From: Ascidia mentula
Taxonomy: Eukaryota; Chordata; Ascidiacea; Phlebobranchia; Ascidiidae
Direction: 5' to 3'
DNA length: 64,000 nucleotides
Assembly (NCBI GenBank): GCA_947561715.1
Contig: OX387200.1
Span: forward strand, 8,062,501 to 8,126,500
The position numbers and the translations under genes were made by a program. This document shows, piece by piece, positions 12,700 to 24,700 of this stretch. The notes under the pieces were generated by a model, which searched no databases, was not told the DNA's origin, and worked only from the letters and a program-made list of their open reading frames with translations. Position 1 is the stretch's first letter. The number at the start of each line of letters is the position of its first letter.

Positions 12700-13850
12700 T
12701 TTTCATGGACAGACTATTTGATTGTTTTGTGATTTTCTGTAGTCAATTTTTGTGGAAAATATTCTAGGGGACGTTTTATGTCAGGATTTTTCGGAGCTTG
12801 AATAGTCCAAGCTCCCACCACACAGACGGTATTTAAACTTTAGCATTACCTCACGGATGTCATTGAAAATATTCCTCTCGTTCTATTACGCGTATGATAT
12901 TTAAAACAGTTGTCTTGCTCAATCACGTACAAGTTATTTTAAATTGTTGAAGATTACAGTGGACCAAAAATAAACAAAATGGGGTTCCGTTATATTCACT
13001 AAACCAGTGCTTCCCAACCTTTTTCAGTTCGCGACCCACTTTTAATGCAAGTTTTATTGTGCGACCCGCAAAGAGATATGACCAAACGAATGAAAAACAA
13101 TTTAATGAGAGAAGAAACAATGAATACACATGCAATTTACTATTAATGCGAACATTTAGAAATGCTTCGCGACCCACCTGAAATAGCTTCATGGGTCGCG
13201 ACCCACTGGTTGGGAAGCACTGTACTAAACTATATTTCCCAATTTGGTTCAACTACACTGCCACAATCTTGCTTGAAATCCTAGGTGTTTTGTAAAACAA
13301 TAGTAACATCAGTACTTGGCATCAATTTACTTGGCAGCTGCATTTCCACAGTAAAATATTAAAAATTAGAAACTTTTGTATTGAATTTGTTTCACGTTCA
13401 GTTCAAAGAAAATTATTTGCCGATTGAAAGTTTATTTTAAAAAGAAGAACCGAAGAACAACCTGTGTTCGCTAGGAGTTTCTTGTAAAGCGATAATCTTG
13501 GAGTTGCACTTCGTTCCGGCTTAAACTGCGTCATCGTCCAAAAATGTCCCGGCACTATCTAATAAATCTTCAAAACAGGACAAGACTATACCCTCTATCC
13601 CTAGACGCTTTTTCATTATAGTTTCTGATTTTCAGATGTCCGTGTTATGTGAACTTCAATAATATGTGAATCTGAGGATATTATTTATCTGACAACTAAA
13701 AATCTATTACAACTTTTCCACATGTTCTGCATCTTGTTAAAATCTCTGTTAATTACCAACGAGCGAAGGCAAACGGCAGTTTCAACAATGACTGAAGAAG
13801 AAAAAAGTTACTGTACAAAGTATCTGACGGCGCTGAAACAACGCAGCCCG
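12700..13850. other. Intergenic region between convergent MYBBP1A and NFYA
   Basis: No coding exon is supported. It holds the hAT-type element at 13005-13222 and, at 13431-13436, a minus-strand AATAAA that could be an NFYA poly(A) signal about 415 bases past its stop. Confidence 0.55.
13005..13222. mobile_element. Short non-autonomous hAT-type element (218 bp)
   Basis: Begins CAGTGCTTCCCAACC and ends with the complementary GGTTGGGAAGCACTG. Inside these, GCGACCCA-type sequence is repeated in inverse orientation at both ends. It is flanked by near-identical 8-bp duplications, cactaaac at 12997-13004 and tactaaac at 13223-13230. CAGTG termini with 8-bp target duplications are the hallmark of hAT transposons. 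It has no coding capacity. Confidence 0.88.
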
Positions 13851-16621
13851 TTAATCGTTGCTCGCGGTTTCAAAAAAGTTTTTCGTGCTCTTGTCGTTGT
13901 CGACACGGTGGCCTGTTTCCATCAACAACGTTACGCTGTTGTGGTTTGTGGAGTTGTCTGTCGAATTTTCATCTAGTAGATTATTCAACATTACGCTTTC
14001 GGCACTGGTTCGACTGGAGAAGGGAAGAATGTTGCCCGCGTTGCCTGACAATAGGCTTTTGGTCCCTGCGTACGCGTCAGTGGTTTTCACCATCCCTTGG
14101 TGCTGCAGTGTCCCGTTTAAAAGTTCAGCTTCCTCTTCCTGTCACAAAATGACATTTAGGATAACGTAAAGCTCTGTCAAGAATTTAATACCTTCATCGT
14201 TGGCAATTTTTAAATCCACTTAATAGGTTTTGTTTATTTCTTTAGCATGGCTAAATTATTTTTAGTTGCTTGGTTATATCGTTTACGATTTTCAATCAAA
14301 CCGAAACATTTGCCAAACCAAGAAAATGTAGGCTCGACCATATGGTATTTGTTTTTTGTTTATTATTTCTAACTCATCGTAAGAATAAAGGAACTTAAGG
14401 AAGCATCAATCTGATACCAATTCATTATATTACCTTGACAGCTCCAGAATCGAATCTCCCACCATTGCCTCTGTTTCTCATCATAGCATGTTTATGTCTT
14501 GATTCGTGCAGATATTTCTGTGATTGGAAACAGATCTTGTTGAGTATGTTGCAGAGTAGTAAAAGTTTATGTCAAACTACAGTAACTACATTATTTATTA
14601 ATTATAAAGACAGAGATTATAGCAGTCAGAATTTATATTTTTCAACTAGATTATAAACTGAGAAATAAGTTATCGTGTGTTCATAGAAGGTTGAAGCAGT
14701 GGTGAAGTACACCAAATTTTGGGGTATATGTAGTCAATACATTTTTCTTAGTTAATAATCAAAATAAATTAATCTTCTACAGAGTAAATATCAATAAAAA
14801 CCATTCTTCATTAAAGTACAATTCCACACATCTCAAAAATTCATTATCCCAACATAATATATCTGCTACAAAACCACATGTGCATTTTCCCACCTTGCGC
14901 TCCTTAGGCAACCTCCCTTCAGCTTCCAGTTTGGCACGAGCTTGCCTTCGTTTTAATATTCTGTGGTATTGTTTTGCATTTACATACAACGGTTCCTCCT
15001 CTAGGACTTCAGTTTGACCACCAGCTGTTTGTGATAGCTGGACACGTTGCAGGCCCCCAGTACCACTGGGCACCATCTGTAATAATATTTTGGAATATTA
15101 TTATGAATCAAATTTGTATAGTTGCTGGAACCTATGTACTGTGTCTTTTATACATTGCCTGATTACTTTGTGTCACCGGACTATGGACATTTTAACCTTA
15201 TTTTAATATAGTTTTATTAAACTATATTTTTGCCCGGTAAGACATTATGAAATTCCGAAAGAAATGTTTTGATCACAAAAACTGGAAAATGCATATTACA
15301 TGATTTGCATTTGATTGGTAAACACACGCAAATACTGACCATTATAATTCCACCACCTTGCACATTGCCACCAAGACTAACCGCACTCCCTGGTGAAATA
15401 ATTGAAGGGTTGTTGTTAGCTGAGTTTACTTGCTGTAAGACTACAGCTGCTGTTCCCTGCCCAATAGTCTGCACATTGTTGCCTGCAACCTGGAAAATAT
15501 TTCAGGGTAATACAACATTGAATTAGAAATGTTGTTGGGAAACTTCTTACCTGCACAAGCTGTGGTGTATTTGTGTTGTTGCCATCTGCTTGCAAAACAA
15601 CTTGAGCAATGCCATTTTGCTGAAATTACACATTGTTCATGGATTATTATGGCTCTTTATCATAATTATATATATGTGATTTGATTGATACCCGAACCAG
15701 TAGCGCTATTAATACCAAGCAGTAGTTTGGCCATAGTGTGCTCCAGGGTGGTTAATTTGTGTTTTTTGGTACCCAACAAATCAATGTTAACCAAAAGCTA
15801 CTACAAAGTGGAAATTAACATGCCTGCTGGTTTAAAAGCTAGTCCAGTGCCACAATCACCAGTTGCACTGGTGTGACCTATAGGTCGAAACGGTGTGCAC
15901 TTCTACACATTGTGTTTAGTATATTATAATTATAAAAAATCTTTAAATTCAGTTATGACCAAAGTGTATATCTACACATAAACACAAAACATTTTTAACA
16001 CAAATTTAGGACTGAAATATTACAATTCTCTGTCAGAAGTGTTCTTTTTTGTTTTCTATCAGGCTAAAAAGATCTCGGCAAAGATTAAACCCACACCTGT
16101 TGTGGAGCAGGTTGCTGCTGTATCACAAGCTGGGCAGCAGCGTTATTGCCCTGAAGTTGTAACCCAGTTGATGTTTGGACAAATTGAAGTGTGTTGATTA
16201 GGTTTTGTGCTGATGCAGCACCATTGCTTGTGGATATATTCTGAAATGAAAAAACAACATATCACAAACAGATATTCAAAAACCATGTCTAGAGTGTTTT
16301 CAGGACAAGGCACAGGTCTGCACACACATGACAAGTGTTATACATGCATATAACATCAGATTACATGCAAGATATTACATACTGATGTGTTGTTGTTGTT
16401 TTGAATGAGTACTGATGACTGTTGATTAGATTGTTGAACAAGTGGACTTCCATTCATTGCAACAAGCTGAAAAACGAAAATGATTCGTAAAAACCGAACA
16501 TGCAAAACCTTATCAAATGTACAACCTGGTAAGTTTGTTGCCCATTTGGTCCAGTTGTTTGCACCAGCTGGGCTTGAATGGACTCTCCACCATTAAGGCC
16601 AAGTGCATTTTGACCATCCAT
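13851..16621 (-). CDS. NFYA: NF-Y subunit alpha, 365 residues, 8 coding exons
   Basis: Sequence-specific subunit of the trimeric CCAAT-binding factor NF-Y, acting in the nucleus with NF-YB/NF-YC. Minus-strand exons: 16621-16526, 16466-16383, 16240-16097, 15619-15551, 15489-15340, 15076-14894, 14517-14434, 14138-13851 (TAA). All joints keep frame. Residues 1-205 form the Gln/Asn/Ser/Thr-rich activation domain (for example LVIQQQPAPQQ). The conserved core is split over two exons: A1 helix with EEEPLYVNAKQYHRILKRRQ (residues about 208-227), which binds NF-YB/C, and A2 with KYLHESRHKHAMM followed by RNRGNGGRF (243-265), which reads the DNA. The A2 half is diverged from the vertebrate form, where AMARKRGEGGRF is usual, but the basic residues and GGRF that contact the minor groove remain. 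The acidic C-terminal exon (EEEAELL start) is lineage-specific. Convergent with MYBBP1A and divergent from TBC1D2. Confidence 0.96.
15800..15915 (+). repeat. Degenerate copy of hammerhead-bearing repeat
   Basis: In an NFYA intron, antisense to NFYA. It shares agttgca, a perfect GACC-TATA-GGTC stem II, CGAAAC and a downstream CTACACA with the intact copy at 19.5 kb. The catalytic core is CTGGTGT instead of CTGATGA and stem III is lost, so it should be inactive. The upstream part (ctactacaaagtggaa) resembles the body of the 37.5 kb copy. Confidence 0.65.
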
Positions 16622-16995
16622 GCTCTGGTTTCAACCTTAATGATGTAAAATACTTGCTTTATCATTACACCACTTTTCAAAAGACAAGCAGTTCCCACAC
16701 AAGTTTTTTAGTTGCAGTTTACGTGTACAACCAACTTTGGGCAAAAAGAAATTACAATCCAGCGGATACGTCTAAATAAACAAAACGGTACGTATAAATA
16801 GATTACCATAGCGAAATACACAAAAAGGGTCTGCTTTTGGCGTTTTCGGCAGCCATGTTTTCTTCCGTGGCAGTAATTCAGTCACTAACAAGTTGATACA
16901 AACGAACACAAGTGCGTCAACATTCGCATTTCGTACCCAAATGTCCACTTACCGATAAATGGCTGAAATCCAGATACTATTTTGCAAAGCCTTTC

Positions 16996-17086
16996 TGATT
17001 GGATCGGTGACGTTCCAGCACAACGAATAGAAAATGGCCCCTTCGGATCCTGGCCATTCAGCTGGCATTCATTCTTTGACCAATCA
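16996..17086. promoter_or_regulatory. Two CCAATCA boxes in the NFYA upstream region
   Basis: TGATTGG at 16996-17002 (CCAATCA on the minus strand) and CCAATCA at 17080-17086 on the plus strand, in opposite orientation with starts 84 bases apart. CCAATCA is the preferred NF-Y site. They lie 375-465 bases upstream of the NFYA start codon. Direct NF-Y autoregulation is an inference. Confidence 0.5.
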
Positions 17087-17596
17087 TGCGGTTTCGTTTG
17101 ATCACGTGTTAAGTGAAATGCACGGGAAAGCTAAAAATGGAAAAATTCGTCAAATAACTCAACAAGCGAGGTGAGATTCACGAGCATTTTCACAAGCGGT
17201 TAAATGTAAAAATATGGTTTGTATGTTTCGGACTGGATAATCTTTTATAGTGTTTTCAATGCCCTTTTTATTTTATTTCTTGAATTATTTGTTCGTTTTT
17301 GTTGTCAATCACATTTATTTTTTAAGTTAGTTTATACATTTCAGGGTATACTAAATGACGGGGAAAAATTGGCAACGAAGAATTGTTCCAAAAAGTTAAA
17401 AGTCAATATACTACGAAACCGTACGTATTCAAAGACAGTGATGTTTTGCATACGGATAAGCGAAAAAATAAACAACATGCAATATGGGTCTGGGAAGAAA
17501 AAGAGAAATGGACAGGGTGGATGAAAATGGATGAATTAGTACTGAGATGTAAAACGTAGGCGGATTTTTTAAAATGATGGACGGGAGAGCGATCCA

Positions 17597-17733
17597 AGGC
17601 CGGGTCCACACTCACGCTTTGCGCCGGCGGATTATTTGTTTGTTTCAATGTCCCAAGCCTACGCCCGCACGCCGGCGTATAAAGAAACAAACAAAGAATC
17701 CGCCGGCGCAAAGCGTGAGTGTGGACCCGGCCT
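17597..17733. mobile_element. 137-bp foldback (MITE-like) element
   Basis: The first about 37 bases (from aggccgggtccacactcacg) are the exact reverse complement of the last 37. After one mismatch the complementarity continues through tttgtttgtttc, giving arms of about 50 bases around a short GC-rich centre that also contains inverted GCCGGCG motifs. The arms are GC-rich in an AT-rich background. There is no coding capacity and no clear target duplication, although CAA/TAA at the edges would fit a 3-bp Harbinger-type duplication with one change. Confidence 0.8.
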
Positions 17734-18793
17734 AATGGTATTATTTCCTCCAATCTGTGGGTCCCTATATTTAAGCATGCGTAAGCCGAAGGTGGTGTTA
17801 GCCCTTGTGTGAAAAAAGCTGAAAGCATTTCTTGTGAAATGATCGTGCACTGTGTGTACAAATAGGGAGTTGTAAGAGGCCGGTAGATGGCCGGCAACCA
17901 TTATCACGGAAACCAACTGCTATAATTACGGTCAGCGATTATAATTGTCAAATTGGTTTGTGCATGTTGTAAAACAAAACTATTCAGATATAAATACGAA
18001 TAATTGCACTCAGGTATTTAGCAGAATCCGAACTTTCGTGGCTTCATACCCGCGATCGTAATACTCACGTTAACTACCTGTAACACACAATGGACACACT
18101 TTATTTATGGTAAGAGTTGTTTCTTGGCAATGAAGCTCGATTGATGAACAATTTTGTGCATAAAACCATGCAGCGTGGAAATGTGTGATACAGTAGTGTT
18201 AAAATAAGGGTTCCCTGACAAATTATGTTCACCAGTCTACCCATGCGACAAAACCCGGTGCTTTGACAGATGGTATGAACTTCGTACGTTTTTAGCTCTT
18301 CGGTTGTCCATGGGTGTATATATCTCGTCTCGTCTCGCTCCATTTCATAACTGGCAACCGACACTGCTGAATCAAGAACCCCAAAAACATGTTTCAAAAA
18401 CTAAACTGCTTCGCAAATTCTTATTTTTCAAAATGTAAATCAGTTTACAGTAAAAGTCATGCCAAACTGGATGAAAAGAAACCTTTTGCGAACTGCCTCG
18501 CTGTTTTGTTTAATTTGCACGACCATGTGGTCGCCCAATAACTGGATGCAACCCATTAGTTACCAGGGCGACCAGAAAATTATCTTTATGCCAGGAATAT
18601 TCCTCATCTGGAAATAATATGTGGGGAATTCCCCTTTCAGCGTCTGTCATTTCTTGAAAAATAAATTTGTCAACCGTACACGGAAACAATTAATATTGCA
18701 TCGAAACATGTATGCTTTAGTGTAGTGACAGCAAGAACAGCATTTGTGAGACTTAACACTGATGTTGCAAAGAATTGGCATTGTGTAGTAAAT

Positions 18794-21700
18794 ATGTCAT
18801 GTCCTACTGGTATGCTAATAAGTTTGGAAGATGAAGATCAAAGTTCATCAAAATCTGACAGCGTAAGCTTAAAGATTTATTTTTGGTTGTCTAAGTTATT
18901 GCTTATTTTTGCACTTTTCAAACTTTTGCATTTTTGTTTTCAAAATGCATTGATTATAAATTACTCAGCCTGCAACCTTCTAATTGTGATTATGCAGTCA
19001 GGCATTTTTGTGTTGATCAATCTATTATTGTTGACATTTTTTATATCATATTTCCTTTAGCTCTCTCCACTGACATCTCCAAAAAGTGCAACAGCCAGTA
19101 GTGGATTTGTTCAGGTCTCATCACAAACATCAACCAACAACAAAAAGAATCCAGCAAAGTTATGTGGCTACTTGACGAGAGTCTCTTCAACTGGAATAGT
19201 AAAATGTAAATTTTCCAAAAATGCATGTGAAAATCCAATGAAACAGAACACATTCCACATTCAAGTGTATCTTGCTTTTAACAGTGTCCAAAACAAGATG
19301 GTTTTCTTACACTCCTGATACATGTGAGTTGGTGTTTATGAGAAATCCAGACCAGGAAACTGAAAGCATTGGAAATATGGGTAGAATTCCCCTGCGAAGA
19401 GCATCATTTAATTTTACTGCCTCAAGTCTCCAAGACAACCTTTTCTCAATTACGTCTGATGGAACAACCCACAATTTGCAGGTATAATGTGTACTTGGCT
19501 GTTTGGTCAGTAAAGTCGTCTAAAAGTCACACCAGCTGCACTGATGAGACCTTCTAGGTCGAAACAGTGGCCATCTGTCTGTAGCTTACACAATAATGTG
19601 TACAGTCTGATTGCCATGCAAGTGGTATGAATATTGTATTACAAGCACTAATTCATTTATTTAATACAATATTACATGGTTAAAACGTGTCGTCATTAAA
19701 ATCTTTAAATAAATTCTTTGCCACTGTGTTGGGTTTAGGTGTGTTCTCATAAGGCTTCAAACGAAAAACATTGCTTTTTTTATTCAGGCTTCTGATAGAA
19801 AAACACTAATGTGGTGGATTCAAGAACTGCAGTCACGGCGTCGTGCATTTAACCTTCAGCAAGCAGAAGATTATCCCCAGAAACCAGACTGGCAGGGGTC
19901 TATACAGGGGGCGAGTGTATTTTGGGTTTCAAATACACAGGAAATAAAGCCTGGACTTATTGGTGTTAAACAGTCATCAGTAAAGTCAGGCAAGTGACAA
20001 TATTGTTGGTTTTGAACTACCACAAGTCTTCATTTCTTTGTCCATTGGCATATATACTATAAGAAAAAGTATATGTTTTTTTATTCTTATCTAAAAGTTG
20101 TCTGCTATGGAAGTATAAGGGTCTAATACTTCCTGTCTGTGTGCAATACAGGGTTTGAAAACATATTTTGACATGCAATATTTTTATATCAGTAATCGTG
20201 TGACGTCATCTATTGTGAGTAAAACAGGTTAAAATTTTGTGGAAATATCTTGTCAAAACATTTTTGTAATATTCTTACTCAGATGTCGGCATAGCTCCAG
20301 CTCCATTACGAGTTTTTCAACCTGACGAAGAACCCCCAGACACGGTCGGTGATCAAGCAGCAACGCTTCATAATCGAAGCTCTAGCTTTACCCCAGGAAA
20401 TAGCATTGCCGTTCTTGGTAACAAGTTGCCAATGCCCAGCCTTGGAAACATTAATACAGCATTTACAAATGCAGGTATGGAATTGGCTATTACTGTGGGA
20501 CATGTTGTTTTAGTTGAGAGGGGATTTAGACACTTTTTCTACAAACTACTTGAAATATCACAAATCTTATTAAAATTTATTTCCTCTGAACATTTTGTTT
20601 CACTTAGTTATGTTTCAACAAGTTAATATGTTGTCTGTTTGGTCATGATGCAGTTGATTAGTGGCAAAATTCACATGCAAATTTCACAGCTTTGGTTTCA
20701 AATTACAATAGCTGTTATAAATAGGGATGCACAGAAAGTTCGGTTTGCCGAATTTATTCGGCCGAAACTAAGGTTTTCGCAATTATTCGGTTTCGGCTGA
20801 ATATTTCTGCAAAATTCGGCCGAAACCGAAACTTTTTTATTGCATATAAAGCTGAAACGCAAAGTTTAGAAAAGGTCAAAATCATTGTTTAAACTGTACG
20901 AATATGTTCGTTTCATTTGTTCACTTTCACAGAAATGATAAAAATCAACATTAAGCACTTATGGTGCAGAAGACGAGGTTATTCTTCAAGCGCCAAAAAA
21001 GGCTGTGTGATAGGATAAGATGTAATCCAGTATATGTTTTGTTTAAATTTATTGCGTTTAAATAGATGGTTACCAAAATTAGTTACGGTTTATTCGGCTG
21101 AATTAATTCGGCAACTTTTGCCGAATATTCGGTTTCGGCCGAATATAAAAAGAGCTGTTTCGGTGCATCACTAGTTGTAAAGATATGTGCAAAAAAAGCC
21201 ATATTATTGCAAAGCTGCAGCTTTGTTATAAAGATCTTCCAGTAAACTTGCGGTATATTTGAGGATAAGAAGTTAATGGTTTAGAAAGGGCAAATCATAT
21301 CCATCTTGCATCACTGGTGCCAAATGTGTTTGTTTTATTTGTTAACATCTGGTGTATGTATAATATGTGATAGATAACTTGCAAGAATTGTTTAAAAAGT
21401 TTACAACAAAGAAGATTATGTGATTTAGTAAAATTTACTGATATTGTCTTGCAGGTGAAGCAGCCAAGAAAACATTAAGAAATCAAGCGATAAAATTAAA
21501 ATCTAGTGGTGGCAAAACCGATGATTCAATGATTGGGGGAGCTGTATCAAAATCTCTGGCAGGTGAGAACGAGAAGATTGAATTGCTTTATTCTTGAGAG
21601 TGGTTTAGTCATCAAGGCTTATGTGCATACTTTGTGTGAATCATGAAAAATGGTGACATGTTGATTTATGATGTATAAGGCCCTTTTCCAAAAGGGAAAT

Positions 21701-24700
21701 GATGATATCGATGAATAACTTAGCCTGAATAGAAAATATTGCATTTTGAATTTTCAAATTCTATTTTATCTTCTAACTTGGCATTATAGCTATTAAAATT
21801 GTGTACTTTAAGTCAGTGTTGTCTTACTTATGCTTACGGCTGTCATAATCCCACTTATTTGTGGTGTGTGTTACATTTCAAACTTGTGTATTATATATAT
21901 ATGTATTTAAAAAATCTTTTATTTCCAATTATATTTTTTGTATTGACTATTCTATTTTTATTACTGTAAAAAATATACAGTAAGCTTGCCATGGCGATAC
22001 ACTACTCTTGTTTAAATACAACAATTTGTCAACAACCATGTATTTACATACAAGTATTCCGTCTTAATCTTCCTGTGCGTTTCAGGTGAGGCCTGGCATA
22101 GTGGTTACACAATATGATTTTAATTTTGTCACAGCATCAAGTGCGTTAAACCAAGGCATTCTTCACCCATCCCCCAAAAGATCGAGCACTAATGCCAGTG
22201 ATATGGGTTATGGAAGTTTTATTAAAGGACTAAAAGGGGAAATTTTGCAACTGCACGATGAGATGACAATGATGAAGATGAAGCTGCAAACCAAAGAGGT
22301 TGGTGACAATAAATTGTTGTTGTTGTTTTAAAGAGTTTCGACAGGGTAACATATTTTTGCAAGTTATCCTTTAATTTCATTTATTTGCCAACATGTGTAG
22401 GAGTCGATCCAAGTGTTAAAGCTGGAGCTGGACAAATATGAACAACTTAGCAAAGGTATTTTTCTCAACTGTTAAGTTGCAGTTTTATTTACATGTAAGC
22501 TGCAACAAATTTACCAACCATTCGGATATGCATAATTTTCTTAAGTTGCAATCTTCAATTGAATGGCCAGGCAGATATGTCATTTGCATGGCGATATTGA
22601 TATTTTGTCCAATTATTTTGAATATGTTAGTGATTAAAACAAACTTGACCAATTTAAGTGTTGACTGTTCATACAAATGCTTTATTACAATATGCAACAC
22701 TAATTTTGAGATACAAATAAAGTAATTTCAAGAAACGTTTTTTTAGTTTTACTATAAATAACACAAACCCAGCAAACCAAGTTTTTTGTGTTTATCTGTC
22801 ACAAAAAACATCATTTTTTTAACATTTTTTCTCTGATGCTCAGGAACACTACCTCCACACTCTGTTTTCTCGAACGAGGAACGGAAAATGCGGTCGGAAC
22901 TCATTAGCCTCAAACTGACCAACGAACGACTGCAACAAGAGGGAGATGAAAGCCAGACCAGGGAAAACGCTCTTAAGGAACAGAACTCCATGTTGCAGGA
23001 AATGTTGTCGGTCAAAGACGCGGTTGTGATGCAGCTCAGCAATCAGGTATTACTGAAAAAACGTGAGTTTTTAATTCGCTTGCAAAGGTATATGTGGCGT
23101 TTTGATGGTATTTTAAAGCACGATGACTTAAAACGTTGACGTTTTGGTAAAGAGGGTTTCGGTGCCAAAATGGTGGTTTATTATTTATCATTTCTTGGCG
23201 TAAGAACGGAGACATCTGGAGCTGATGATAAAGTAAGGATCCATTCTATTTGGTTATTTTGGTCCGATTAAATCATTTATTCACTATGTAATTCGTTAAA
23301 TATGAAATCGTTGTTTTGGCTGTCGTGCGTGTTCTGTAAATTTAAACAAACATCCGTCCTGTTGGGCGCACCTGGTCAATTATCATGACAGAACTTGGGT
23401 TGCTTCCTGCCATAAAATATATGGCTACTTTCACGTTCAGTTACACGACCTAGAGCGCAACCACACCCAACTCACCGACGATCACACCAAACTTAAAGAG
23501 GAGAAAAATGAAGAATTCGTCATCTTGTCTCCTGCTACAGCATCAGTGGGTGAAGACATTGACCTGCTTAAGGTATGTCGTGTGTTTTCGGATAGGGTTG
23601 GTTACAAGTTTTCGATCATAAATATATGTGACCTGTTCCAACTAACGGTTCCTTGTTGACAATTCTTTGTCGATGTGGTATCAAATCTGATATGCAATAA
23701 CAGCATAAATGTTGGGTTTAAAGTTGACATACAAAATACAAAATGGCAACTAATGGACTTAATAGTTAGGTACAAGCATGGTATGAATACTGTGATTATA
23801 GTCACCACAAAAGTAGAAGTGTTTGCTTGGCCGTTTGGTCGACAAGATCGTCAACAATAGTCACACCATACTGCTATTTTTGCTGCCAGGCATACTAATT
23901 AATCAAAATCGTTCTTCTGGCACTTAAGTTTCTGAAGTTATTTATTCGAAACCGACGTTTCGTCTGCCATTCGGCGAGACTTCCTCAGGGTCATACAAAG
24001 CTGCACTAATGAGACATATTTGGTCTAAACGTTGTTTTTGCACCTTACAGAATAATATTTAGAGTTAAAACCATCTGGTGGTTTTTAAAATTTAACTACG
24101 GTACGCTGCTAAATAACTCATTATCATTCAATCCAAACTTCCATTTCGTTAATTATAAACATACAAGGAAAATATACACGAACTCGTTAACAAGCAAGAA
24201 AAAAAATTGTCGTTGCCTTTTTCATGTAAACAAAAAAGAGAATGACAACCTAATCAACAACAATAACAAAAACAACAACAGTGTCGCCGGCAATGTTTAA
24301 TTTGTGAGTAAGCTTACTAAAAACCGACTTCGTCCGCAAAACTTCCGCTTTGTCCGTAAACTTCTCACTAAAAAGGCGTTGTTTGCATTCGCGCCGGGCA
24401 TATTTTAAAGTTGCGTAGGCGGCGATTTGTTATCAGCCTTAATGTCGCACAGGACCAGGCCGAGGGTTACATGATGCAGAACAAGCTGTTGAATAACGAG
24501 ATCTTGGAGCTCGCCAACTTGCGGCAGATGGACGGCGAACGACTGGAATCCATGCACGACAAAGTACGTAGACTGATTGCATCTAGGGTTTATTGCGTGA
24601 ATAAGGAGGGGATATACGTTTTCATTAAGGTTTGATGAGGTTGCATTATACCGAAGGCGCCAATATCACACGTGCCCGTAAATTGGAACTGATATGTGTT

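Larger units (their letters stand above)
16622..18793. other. Intergenic region between divergent NFYA and TBC1D2
   Basis: No coding exon is supported. Near 16840-16870 the minus strand reads AAAACATGGCTGCC, similar to a YY1/initiator-type promoter element, so NFYA transcription may begin here from a noncoding first exon (inference). Two CCAATCA boxes lie just upstream and a foldback repeat lies at 17597-17733. The stretch 17750-18720 holds nothing I recognise. Confidence 0.5.

Noticed and set aside
12923..13252. 109-codon minus-strand frame
   Set aside because: Falls across the hAT-type element at 13005-13222 and reads its inverted repeats.
13722..14169. Plus-strand frames of 84 and 103 codons
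   Set aside because: Opposite the last NFYA exon, which is supported by acceptor, frame and position after the A2 exon.
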